The notes under the pieces are model-generated. The model searched no databases, was not told the DNA's origin, and saw only the letters and a list, made by a program, of their open reading frames with translations. Source: Aphanomyces cochlioides (lineage: Eukaryota > Oomycota > Saprolegniomycetes > Saprolegniales > Verrucalvaceae). From it: DNA of 64,000 bases. The DNA lies in the NCBI GenBank assembly GCA_019828595.1, contig JAHQRK010000003.1:1-64000 (forward strand), written 5' to 3'. This document shows, piece by piece, positions 1 to 8,957 of the stretch (position 1 is its first letter; each line of letters begins with the position of its first letter). Made by a program: the position numbers and the translations under genes.

Positions 1-350
1 CCCAAACCCCCAAACCCCCAAACCCCCAAACCCCCAAACCCCCAAACCCCCAAACCCCCAAACCCCCAAACCCCCAAACCCCCAAACCCCCAAACCCCCA
101 AACCCCCAAACCCCAAACCCCCAAACCCCCAAACCCCCAAACCCCCAAACCCCCAAACCCCCAAACCCCCAAACCCCCAAACCCCCAAACCCCCAAACCC
201 CCAAACCCCAAAAAAACCCCAAACCCCCAAACCCCCAAACCCCCAAACCCCCAAACCCCCAAACCCCCAAACCCCCAAACCCCCAAACCCCCAAACCCCC
301 AAACCCCCAAACCCCCAAACCCCCAAACCCCCAAACCCCCAAACCCCCAA
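1..350. repeat. Telomere, (CCCCCAAA)n array
   Basis: The window begins inside an uninterrupted array of the 8-mer C5A3, read on the G-rich strand as TTTGGGGG. The C-rich strand runs 5' to 3' into the window, the orientation of a left chromosome end. Units with only four Cs occur near 111-118, and an A-rich irregular unit lies at about 206-222. The array ends at 350, where it abuts reverse-transcriptase coding sequence. The unit differs from the seven-base TTTAGGG type common in plants and stramenopiles. Confidence 0.9.
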
Positions 351-351
351 C

Positions 352-2319
352 AATGCGATTGACCCTTCAGCGTCGACGATACGTAATGCAGTTAATATAT
401 TTGCGTGTCGCTATGTCGGTGCTGTCGACTTGGAACCCTACAACCTTGCCTACCATGACCTGACACCATCGGAAACGATGGTCCCTGCTGCTTTACAACG
501 TTTACTTGGCCTTGGCCTGAAATTCTGTCCCACCCCACGTCACATCACACCCATTGATGTGGGGGAACATATGGATTACTTTGAACGAACCATTCGTCTA
601 AAATATCTTTTCGAAAGGTCAGATGCTAATTCTAGAAAAAATATGCATCTTGTCCCGCGAGTGACCGACACCGGTCCAAAAAATATGCATGCGACAGAAA
701 CTCTTGCCAATTCGTCTAATAAGAGGAAACGCGAATGGAAACCATCTCCGGTCTACGTTCGGAACGCTTCTTTTCAGCCACCTCCAGCGTCCCGCATACT
801 GGAAGAGGCTTTAGACACAACTCGATTAGCTCTTAGATCTATCGTGCTACCTTCACGAAACAAGTCCAACTTGAACCGTGAACACAAAGCTCTCCTTAGA
901 CTAATTCGAACGTCCAATCTACATGTATTATCCACGGATAAAAATCTTGGTCCAGCTATTATGACCAGAGAACAATACATCCAGTGGTGTCTCACACACT
1001 TACGAGACACTACAACATACAGTAGATCCCTATCACCACTCAATGCAGTCGTTCGTTTGTTACGCACGCGCGTCAGACGCTTCTACCAAACGATTCGCGA
1101 CGACTACAGTCATCGACATGATTGGAAAGACACAAAAATCATCCAACATGAACTGGAATTTAAGGATATCAATAAATTCTATGCTTTGGCTAAAGTCCAC
1201 AAGCCTACCCTTCAACTAAGGCCTATAGTGTCCAACTCATACACTATATTTGAAGGCTTGTCTAAGTGGTTGGACTTCAAACTGAAACCATACCTCTTGC
1301 AAACACAATCATATCTCAGAGATTCCGACTCCTTTATCGATGTCATTTCGACGTTGGATGCGGATGATGATGATATGCTTGTCACGTACGATGTAACCTC
1401 TCTGTATACAAACATCCCTACAGATCGAGCAATACATATCATACAGTACATTGTAAGAGACGATCCATGGTGTGACGCCATTGTAAATGGACTGCAGTTA
1501 CTTCTCACGTCCAACTATTTCACATTCGGCGACACAATCTGGCTTCAGATAAACGGTACAGCCATGGGAACACCTGTTGCACCCACGTACGCTTCGCTGT
1601 ATCTAGCTTATTTTGAGGAAACAGTACTACTTCCCATGTTTACTTCCCAACTGAAGTACTACACTCGATACATTGACGATGGATTCTTCATCGTTCGTAA
1701 TTTCTCGACCAATCGGTTTCTTGCAAATCACCTCTTTGCACTATTCCGACGAGAATCGAAGCTAAGTTTCACCCATACACTGGATTCAAACACTATCCCC
1801 TTCCTGGATTTATGGGTGATCAAAGACGGATCAAAGTACACACATAGAACCCATCAAAAGGCTCTTAACCTGTATTTATACATCCCTGCAACAAGTGCAC
1901 ATCCTCCTGGTGTACTCAAAGGACTCCTATACGGACTTGTAAAGAAATATCGCAAACAAAACCCTCGCGATAGTGACTTTAAAGACTTTATTAACAAGCT
2001 TTTGACTCGCCTTATGTATAGAGGCTACCGAAAGGAACTTCTCTTACGACTGTTTCGTCAGGCACTTGACGCAGTCACGAAACCAAAAGCACATGAGAAA
2101 GTCAAATACTATAAAGTTCCGTATGATCCAAACGGGCCTTCTTCTCACGAATTGAAGAGACTATTATACTTTGATTCATATAAAGAAGGTCTACGACAAA
2201 TCGGGGTAGATCGCATAGCAATATGCTATCTCAAACCACCAACCTTAAAGTCTAAACTTAGTCCATCTCGACTCAAACTAGACACCACCCCGACACCTGC
2301 TAGTCTACTCGACAACTAG
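352..2319 (+). CDS. Penelope-like element reverse transcriptase, 5'-truncated at the telomere
   Basis: Reverse transcriptase of a Penelope-like retroelement (PLE). Visible motifs are DVTSLYTNIP (RT motif A), NGTAMGTPVAPTYASLYL (motif B) and YIDDGFF (catalytic YxDD). No GIY-YIG endonuclease follows, so it resembles the endonuclease-lacking, telomere-associated Athena/Coprina class. The frame is already open where the telomere ends at about 351. The first in-frame ATG is at 478, but sequence upstream of it also reads as plausible protein, so the copy is probably 5'-truncated rather than complete. The stop is at 2317-2319, directly before a hairpin and telomere-like repeats. The reading frame itself contains no internal stop. 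RT identity is certain from motifs; PLE class is very likely. Confidence 0.88.
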   Translation, partial: NAIDPSASTIRNAVNIFACRYVGAVDLEPYNLAYHDLTPSETMVPAALQRLLGLGLKFCPTPRHITPIDVGEHMDYFERTIRLKYLFERSDANSRKNMHLVPRVTDTGPKNMHATETLANSSNKRKREWKPSPVYVRNASFQPPPASRILEEALDTTRLALRSIVLPSRNKSNLNREHKALLRLIRTSNLHVLSTDKNLGPAIMTREQYIQWCLTHLRDTTTYSRSLSPLNAVVRLLRTRVRRFYQTIRDDYSHRHDWKDTKIIQHELEFKDINKFYALAKVHKPTLQLRPIVSNSYTIFEGLSKWLDFKLKPYLLQTQSYLRDSDSFIDVISTLDADDDDMLVTYDVTSLYTNIPTDRAIHIIQYIVRDDPWCDAIVNGLQLLLTSNYFTFGDTIWLQINGTAMGTPVAPTYASLYLAYFEETVLLPMFTSQLKYYTRYIDDGFFIVRNFSTNRFLANHLFALFRRESKLSFTHTLDSNTIPFLDLWVIKDGSKYTHRTHQKALNLYLYIPATSAHPPGVLKGLLYGLVKKYRKQNPRDSDFKDFINKLLTRLMYRGYRKELLLRLFRQALDAVTKPKAHEKVKYYKVPYDPNGPSSHELKRLLYFDSYKEGLRQIGVDRIAICYLKPPTLKSKLSPSRLKLDTTPTPASLLDN

Positions 2320-2335
2320 TACAGGTGTCGGGGTG
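2286..2335 (+). repeat. Perfect 14-bp inverted repeat at the PLE 3' end
   Basis: CACCCCGACACCTG at 2286-2299 pairs perfectly with CAGGTGTCGGGGTG at 2322-2335, with a 22-nt loop that also contains CTAG/ACTAG pairing. The stop codon of the reverse transcriptase lies in the loop. The position at the 3' terminus suggests an RNA structure recognised for reverse transcription; that role is inferred. Confidence 0.7.
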
Positions 2336-2338
2336 AAA

Positions 2339-2386
2339 CCACCAACACCCGAAACCCCCAACCCCGAAACCCCTAAACCCCAAACT
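2339..2386. repeat. Interstitial degenerate telomere-like repeats
   Basis: Immediately inside the PLE the sequence returns to C-rich/AAA units such as CCCGAAA, CCCCCAA, CCCCTAAA and CCCCAAA. The element is therefore bounded by telomeric sequence on both sides. Units here are more variable than in the terminal array, and one contains the CTAAA form typical of canonical telomeres. Confidence 0.75.
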
Positions 2387-4354
2387 TCCATGGAACTTCC
2401 TCCCCAAGGAACTTCCCCCATGGAAATCCCCCCAGGGGCCCCCGAAATCCCCCCGGGGCCCCCAAATCCCCCTTATCCGGATATCCGGATAAAGCTGGCA
2501 AGCTTCTGAACTGACTAACTGATCCCCTCAGTCACTTCATGCTTGCACAATCAGCGACATAACTCACACTGAAGAAGGCAAACGAAAGGACCAATGAAAT
2601 TAGATTACGAGTGCCTACAACCAATTAAAACGAGCCCAGACCCTCCGGACGCCCTTCGGGCGTGACGCGCTAAAGCGCGTGGTCGCTTCGCTCCGTAGTT
2701 GTAGCGTCAATTTTTAATTCACCCCTTTGTGACAAAGCTCGCTTCGCTCGCGTGGTCCCGTCGCCTCTCCCTGACTACCCCCAAACCGTTCCTCACAATT
2801 TTGTATCAAAAGCACAATATTTGAGAATTTTAACATTTCAAATATTTTATCTTTATGTTTCTATGGAATAAAAATAAATGTTCAAAGTTCAATTTCACAC
2901 AAGGCAACCTGCCTTGAGAAAGTTCTATCCAATAAAAGTTCATAAATATAGAAAAATATTGCCCAATAGCTGAAAAGAAAGGATATGCTCGCAATGTCAA
3001 GCAGCAGCGACAACTTCACCGTGGAAGACGCACGCAGAAATAGGATAAGCAGGATAAGCTCGGACACTCGTGCAAGATATACGTTTGGAAAATAGTCAGA
3101 TTGTGTAATGAGCATCCCTTTTAGGTCTCCCACACTTGCTCCTACAACATTCAAGCTCGTCTACTGTGTGCTCGACAGATCTTAACACCTTTGTTTACAG
3201 TGACTTCCTTAAATTTATTATTCGGACAGTTAAAATCAAGCCTAATATTCAACCTGGTACCTAAAGTCTCTACAGGGATAGGCAAATGAGATCCTCACCA
3301 TAATCATTTGGCAAGATCAAAGAATTCTATTCAGGTACCAAGTATGACATAGAACTAAGTTATTCAGGATTTACTGGTCTGTTGTTAATCTTTACTTGTT
3401 GATTGAGAGATACACAAAGAGACACACAAAATGGGTGTCTCTCAATCAACAGATTTGACAATGAATTCTTGTCTTGAGCCTGGTTTTCTCAAATGCAAAC
3501 AATCCACGAACATTTCGTTGTGATCTAGTCAATGAGAGGAAGCAATCCTACGCACGTCGTTTTCTTGAACGGCCTTCCTTGTCTCGAGAGCAACATGCTT
3601 GTTTTCACAGAAAAAGACAACCAATTATACTACAAGTTATTTTCAATTGGAGAATATTCATAAGCAAGGTTGATCGCCTTGCAAATTCCATCAACGAGTC
3701 AATTAATTGACGCATGCACTATTGTCAATTTCAGTCAAATTTGTATTTTCGACCAAAAATCAAATACATTTCAAAATCGATTTGACCATACTGAAGCCAA
3801 GTTAAACCGAATATTCGCCAAATTAATTGCAAGTGTGTTTGGGTATGTTAGGGTGTGTTTTGCTTGAATTACTTAAATACTCGATTCTGATTGGCTGCGA
3901 GGTTGGGAAATCGATTTAAAAATCGATCCATTTCCAGCCCATTTCACTATTTAAAATGAATCTCACAATATTTAAGGTTTACTCAAGCATTTTCTCGATC
4001 ATGAACGTTAAATAGTGTAATTTCAAATGTTTAAAATGTTTGAAAAACATGTTCGAAGGATTCAATTTCATTACATTTGAAGTTTGTATTGCGTCATTTT
4101 TGCGTCAAAATGGCTGCGTCGATATTTTCTTTGCAAGATTCCAGTTTTTTTCTAGAGACACAAAAGAAATTCGTAATGTCCACCAAACACTGTGTTTTCG
4201 ACCTGAGTTTACCCGCTTTCTTCCTGTGAATGAAAATCATGTGTACAATTCAGACAAACACATGGGTGCAAAGTGGATGACAGGACGAAACTACTTGGGC
4301 GACAGAAATAGAACCTGAAGGAATTTCGTCTTGTATTTCAGAAAAGCATCTGGG
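2387..4354. other. Subtelomeric region without a recognisable gene
   Basis: No convincing coding sequence. It begins with low-complexity CCCC/GGGG-rich sequence and a perfect 20-bp palindrome at 2473-2492. Several short GC-rich hairpins follow at 2640-2760, for example CGCCCTTCGGGCG and ACGCGCTAAAGCGCGT. An imperfect inverted repeat around GTTGATTGAGAGA lies at about 3399-3452, and a 235-bp direct repeat occupies 3929-4163. Sequence near 3875-3928 resembles, in inverted orientation, the flank of the Tc1-like transposase gene at 39.3 kb. This looks like transposon debris. Confidence 0.5.
3929..4163. repeat. 235-bp direct repeat, copy 1
   Basis: Matches 7284-7518 in the same orientation with a single observed difference near the start (TTAAAATG versus TTAGAATG). 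The two copies bracket the Harbinger genes at 4355-6253. Confidence 0.8.
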
Positions 4355-5050
4355 ATGGAGACTCCTCGGGACCAACCTCGCGCCTTCATCGACTCGACTC
4401 ATCTAAGCACGCTCTTATCGGTGTACAATGTCGAATTCCCAAAGTATTGCAAGGATAGAAAGAAATCAGTATCCCAGCTTATCCCCAAAAAGGTGTGGGC
4501 ACCCATGTATGAGGCATACAAGAAAGAATTTCCAAGCTCAACGTTTGAAGCTGAAAGTTTAAAAGAAGCTTGTCGACAAACTCTTAGAGAATTGAACACT
4601 GGCACTTCCAATGCCACGAACTCCAACTCTGCCGAGATACAACCAGGAGATTTGCTTGCCAGTCTCAAACTCACAAATGCACACCAACAACGATGTGTCC
4701 TTGTCAAGAGAAAGGCAATTGCCGATGACTTAAAGTCGCCAAGTGCTAAGACAACTCATTCTGAGACTCTTGAAATTGCATCCTCGCCAAATAATGAAGA
4801 AGCCGATACCAAACGCCCATGTACTTCAGGCGGTCGACATGTTAACAAAGCCGATGCTATGACCAAGCAGGCTCAATCAATTGTCTCAATTGCTGAAACA
4901 CTGAAGCAATCGCGTGGTTATATGAATGACTACTTTTCAGAGAAAGGAAAACAAGCCAAGATATCCAATTTAAAACAAGCGCACGCAATGGGCACCATTG
5001 ACGACGCTACACTAAAGAAGCGCGTCAACGAGCTACTAGATATCGAGTAG
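4355..5050 (+). CDS. Myb/SANT-like DNA-binding protein of a PIF/Harbinger transposon
   Basis: A 231-aa basic, hydrophilic protein. PIF/Harbinger transposons normally encode a transposase plus a Myb/SANT-like protein that helps recruit the transposase to DNA. This gene lies convergent to a broken Harbinger transposase 70 bp downstream, which is the main reason for the assignment. The N-terminal 100 residues are tryptophan/aromatic-spaced and helical in character. The C-terminal part is rich in Ser, Thr, Lys and Gln with a final helical region. A Myb fold cannot be demonstrated by eye. The first ATG in frame is at 4355; a possible 3' splice site (TTTCAG) lies just upstream, so an earlier exon is possible. 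Confidence 0.55.
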   Translation: METPRDQPRAFIDSTHLSTLLSVYNVEFPKYCKDRKKSVSQLIPKKVWAPMYEAYKKEFPSSTFEAESLKEACRQTLRELNTGTSNATNSNSAEIQPGDLLASLKLTNAHQQRCVLVKRKAIADDLKSPSAKTTHSETLEIASSPNNEEADTKRPCTSGGRHVNKADAMTKQAQSIVSIAETLKQSRGYMNDYFSEKGKQAKISNLKQAHAMGTIDDATLKKRVNELLDIE

Positions 5051-5121
5051 ATAGAATCAAAGATCTAATACATGTTGTATTTCAATCAAATCATTCAATT
5101 GCATCCCTCTTAAAAGTCTCC

Positions 5122-6253
5122 TTACCATCCTATTTCATTTTCGTTGTCGACTTGTCCACATCTCTCTGAATTGAAATCGAGACGACGACGCTGAAGAAAG
5201 TTTGTCAAGCAGCACGCAACGTAAAAGAATTGATAGTACTTGTCCTTTGTGAGGTCGAAACACTTCATCAATCGTTTCCATTTTCGTTTGAGACCACCTA
5301 TGCCCCATTCAACCTTGATTCTGTAGCGAGCATGCATTAAATTGAACGCGTTAACCACCGGAGGGGCATTTGGTGTTTGCATTTCTTGTCTTCCGAAGCG
5401 TCTCATAATATATTGTTCTTCTCCAACATATCCCGGATCTCCTAGTAGGTATTTCAAAGTAATTATCCGTGATAGTAAAGTGTTGCCTCCAATTTTGATG
5501 GAAGTCGGACTGTCGAAGACAATTTACATCATGCATTGAGCCTGGATAGCCACCATCCACTTAAATGAAAAGGCCATTGTGGTCGACAATCACAGTATTG
5601 TTGACACAATGAATGCTTTTTCTGCCATTGTACCATCGTCGTTGATTTATGTCATCAAATGGACGTCGAATTTTCACCAAGGTTCCATCAATCAGACCAA
5701 TACAACCATGAAACTCACGTATAACATTTCCAAGAGCTAAACGTTCTTGTGCTGTGGGCCAACGTATTTCGTTTGATATGGCATCGTTAATGCACGAGGC
5801 AACAAACACAAGGTCGTCGCACAATGCTGATTTTGAATAATTCAAATGGAAGCAGTCCAAGGACAAGTTGTTATCGTGTTTCAAGTATAATACAAAGTTC
5901 AGCACACGTTGTTCTGGGGTGAGCTTGTTTGGTCGAACACTTCGAATTGCAATAGCACCACTTCGTCTAGCATTGGAGGCAATCAATGGACAGACTAAGC
6001 GACAAAGCCTCTCAAACTCGGCAACTTTAAAGTTTGTATTTGTTGCAAACAAAGATGGAATTGATAGCATCGGGGTCAAAAGGTCCCTCACTCCTTCGTT
6101 TGAATTCACAGTTGATTGACTCTCAATGTTGAACTCGTTGCCTGAGAACAATAGTGTAGTATTCGATGCCATTGACACAACTTCGCTTATCACCATGGCT
6201 TCTTCATCGACAACATTGATGATATCGATATCGCTGTTGCTTGAATCATCCAT
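5122..6253 (-). pseudogene. PIF/Harbinger DDE transposase (DDE_Tnp_4), broken
   Basis: Reads as a Harbinger transposase that would cut and paste the element with a DDE catalytic triad. Motifs in order: CIGLIDGTLVKIRRP (first Asp), GSMHDVN (second Asp) and LGDPGY, then VEWGIGGLKRKWKRL carrying the catalytic Glu. An in-frame TAA at 5558-5560 interrupts the gene just before the GGYPGSMHD segment. A one-base frameshift near 5455 separates that segment from LGDPGY. Both breaks fall inside the catalytic domain, so this copy is inactive unless they are sequence errors. The N-terminus at 6253 is acidic and Ser-rich. Confidence 0.85.
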
Positions 6254-8280
6254 ATGCGTTCAAAGGCAAGGCGAAGTCGTCTCGTGTTTGGCGACTTTTC
6301 GAATGCTCACAAAACTGGATATGAAACCATATGGGGGTGTTACATATCATTGAAACTCCCAGTTTAATAACGAATCTCTTTACAATATGATAGAAATATG
6401 ATCATTTTGTATTGGAGTGTGATAGGAAATCTATCACAGTTGCCTGAAATCCGTTTTCAATAAATGTTTTTGACTTGATTTCAGTATACAAATCTGAAAT
6501 GTGCAAAATTCTGAGCAACTGTGTTAGAGATTCTATCACAGTTGCTCAACAAATGAATATTGGCAGATATCACGCATCATGCACTCGCATGCTTAAAGTC
6601 TAGCCGACAAATAAAGAAGCCTGAATCTTTGTTGAACGTCTAGCACAGATATAAGCTATACAAGCTGCAACACAACATCACAATTGTTGGCGTGTTATGC
6701 GCCCACTCGCTTAATTATACTGGAAGCATATTGAAATGGCTAAAGCACAAAGCACAAAACACTGTAGATTTCATGAATTTCATACGATTCATGAATTACA
6801 GTAAAGCACAAGCAATAGTCAAAAGTAATGATGACGGATTTGATCTCCACACCTTCGCCTCACAACTCATTATCCTATCAAGTTTTGACGTTGCAACGTC
6901 AAAGGTTGAATGATTCATGAACCTTGTGGATTCATGTTGCATATTGAGTGTGGGATAATTCAATTGATTATTGCTCTACTGCCGAACTATCACTATTCGT
7001 GTGTGTAAAATGTAATTAGACTGCAGTGCAGGTGTTCAAAGTGTCGATTTGACATTTGAATAGCACAGGTTGGGGAACGACGAGCAACGCATACCGAGTA
7101 CCTCTACGTGTTGAGTGTAATCAAAGGTTTCCTTTTCTGTCTTTCTTGTTAAACTTATCTGTCAATACTCCACGAGGTTCATGGTCTGTTTTCGTCTACC
7201 AAGTCAATTCATCAGATTAACTTCCAATCATATTGCGTTATATGGTGTGATAGGATTCCTATCACAGTTGCCGTCATTATATACATTTCCAGCCCATTTC
7301 ACTATTTAGAATGAATCTCACAATATTTAAGGTTTACTCAAGCATTTTCTCGATCATGAACGTTAAATAGTGTAATTTCAAATGTTTAAAATGTTTGAAA
7401 AACATGTTCGAAGGATTCAATTTCATTACATTTGAAGTTTGTATTGCGTCATTTTTGCGTCAAAATGGCTGCGTCGATATTTTCTTTGCAAGATTCCAGT
7501 TTTTTTCTAGAGACACAAGAAATAACAAAATAATTGTTGTGTGCAATTATTCAATGTTGACCTATTGTGCTTTTTGATACAAAATTGTGAGGAACGTTTG
7601 AATCGACCGAGGTTTCGAATCGATTCCGAATCGAACGGGCTTCTCTGATTGGCTAGAATTAAAATTTAAAATTAGTCAGCCAATCAGAATCGATTATCCA
7701 CCTAACTCACGCAAAACACACACTGACACACACCACTTCAGTATGAATTCGCTTTTTGGCAAATTTGGTTGAAAATGACAATACATCAACCAATAGAAAA
7801 TCAGTATACATCCTCTCTCCGGATATTGTCTTTTCGTCCAAATTTACAGTTTTGATCAAAATCGACGAAATTTGTGTGATCAATCTGGCAATAGTGAATT
7901 CAAGTATAATCGGAAGGTACATGAATTAATGTGTGTGTGTTGGTGTGTTTTGTGTGTGTTTAACATGTAAACAAATTCTGGACGCTGATTGGCTGGTTCG
8001 ATTTGGTGATTGATTGAAAGTTTGGTCGATTTCTGCCAGGTTCGGAAATTTTGAGTCAATCAGACAATATCAATACAAAATGTCAATGCATTTTTCGTAA
8101 GGAGGGATGACAAATATTCGGACAGAGAATATTCCGGTTGTGTATTCTTGTAACGTAAACGTTCAATTCATGGGCATTTCGTTCAATTTCATGGGCATTT
8201 TTCATCCAAACAAACACCTCAAATTTTCATTGATAAACCCGCCAAGTTCGATTAGAGGTTAGGTTTAAATTTGGCGGTAA
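6254..8280. other. AT-rich intergenic repeat region
   Basis: No supported gene. It contains three near-palindromic copies built on CTATCACAGTTGC (6418-6444, 6513-6547, 7246-7272), the second copy of a 235-bp direct repeat (7284-7518), and sequence at about 7640-7730 carrying GATTCTGATTGGCTG in inverted orientation to 3875-3895. TG-rich simple sequence lies at 7930-7965. From about 8165 it is the upstream region of the pogo transposase gene that starts at 8281. Confidence 0.5.
7284..7518. repeat. 235-bp direct repeat, copy 2
   Basis: Second copy of the repeat at 3929-4163, same orientation, apparently one mismatch. No target duplication or LTR-like TG...CA ends were found. Confidence 0.8.
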
Positions 8281-8387
8281 ATGTTTCAAACACTCGTCAC
8301 TCTGCCATGCGCCGACAAACACTGCCCAATACAGCCAAGCGATGTACGGAGTGCGATAAGCTCAACACTCAACGGCGAAAAGGGCAC
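8281..8387 (+). pseudogene. pogo-type transposase, N-terminal fragment (first of three)
   Basis: Start of a pogo/CENP-B-like DDE_1 transposase. ATG at 8281 opens a frame that runs without stop to the Polinton insertion point at 8387. It resumes in the same frame at 25590 inside a psq-type helix-turn-helix (VAKAFGIPYKTL). The third piece is 37013-37603. Joined without the inserted elements and a 45-nt intron, the three pieces total 1461 nt, exactly 487 codons. The gene was therefore intact when the elements landed. Terminal inverted repeats of the pogo element itself were not found. Confidence 0.8.
8382..8387. repeat. Polinton target-site duplication GGGCAC, left copy
   Basis: GGGCAC immediately precedes the left terminal repeat, and the same hexamer follows the right repeat at 25584-25589. 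Six bases is the known duplication length of Polinton/Maverick integration. Confidence 0.92.
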
Positions 8388-8667
8388 AGTAATAGCTGTT
8401 AAAGGTATATCGTGGCCACTTCAAAATTCTCATGACGAGAAGCATTAGTAAGGCATCATCCATTAGCTAAGAATGGATTCTCACCCATTTCCACAACCAT
8501 ACGCTAGAGACACCCTCGAGCAAAAAACACAATTAACACTTGTGGAAGTGTCCAAAGGCAAAATGATCACCACTCAAAGCATTTTGCATCACCAGCATAA
8601 TCTTGACCTTCATACAGAAAATTTTAAAATTCATTTGATCTTGAACAATAATTATTTATAATATAAT
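8388..8667 (+). repeat. Polinton left terminal inverted repeat (280 bp)
   Basis: Identical by eye to the reverse complement of 25304-25583. The match stops cleanly at 8667 on the inside and at the target duplication on the outside. A 62-codon open frame (8473-8661) is present in both copies and is probably incidental. Confidence 0.93.
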
Positions 8668-8684
8668 ACAACAAATAATCACAA

Positions 8685-8840
8685 ATGGCTCCACCAAAGA
8701 AATCACCCGAAGACAAAAAACCAAGAGTTCAGGTGAATCACGATTATTACTACAAACATCAACAACGCATCTTGGATCGAATTAATGCTAGAAATCACTA
8801 CAAAAGAGAAGTTAATTTGTTAAGACAAATCAATGTTTAA
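8685..8840 (+). CDS. Small basic Polinton protein, 51 aa
   Basis: Starts at ATG 8685, 17 bp inside the terminal repeat, and ends at TAA 8838-8840. The product is highly basic with a Lys/Pro-rich N-terminus followed by a Tyr/Arg/His-rich helical part, consistent with nucleic-acid binding. No family was recognised. It lies in the same direction as the polymerase gene that starts 117 bp downstream. Its location beside the terminal repeat suggests an early or virion DNA-associated protein, which is a guess. Confidence 0.5.
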   Translation: MAPPKKSPEDKKPRVQVNHDYYYKHQQRILDRINARNHYKREVNLLRQINV

Positions 8841-8957
8841 GACACAGAATTTTGATATTTTCTAAGCTATATTTTTTTTATTCCAACTCATATACATCTT
8901 CAAGAAAAACAATTTGATCTTGAAAGAAAAATTGTAATTATATAGATCTGAAAAATT

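Noticed and set aside
351..2500. Hammerhead ribozyme expected near some PLE ends
   Set aside because: No CTGANGA...GAAA core was found near either end of the element.
2882..3154. 90-codon minus-strand frame with hydrophobic segments
   Set aside because: No recognised domain, in repeat debris, and hydrophobic runs arise easily from this AT-rich sequence.
3929..7518. LTR retrotransposon interpretation of the 235-bp direct repeats
   Set aside because: No TG...CA ends, primer site, purine tract or target duplication; the enclosed genes are Harbinger-type.
8473..8661. Identical 62-codon open frames in both Polinton terminal repeats
   Set aside because: Their identity follows from the repeats themselves; no start context or domain supports a protein.
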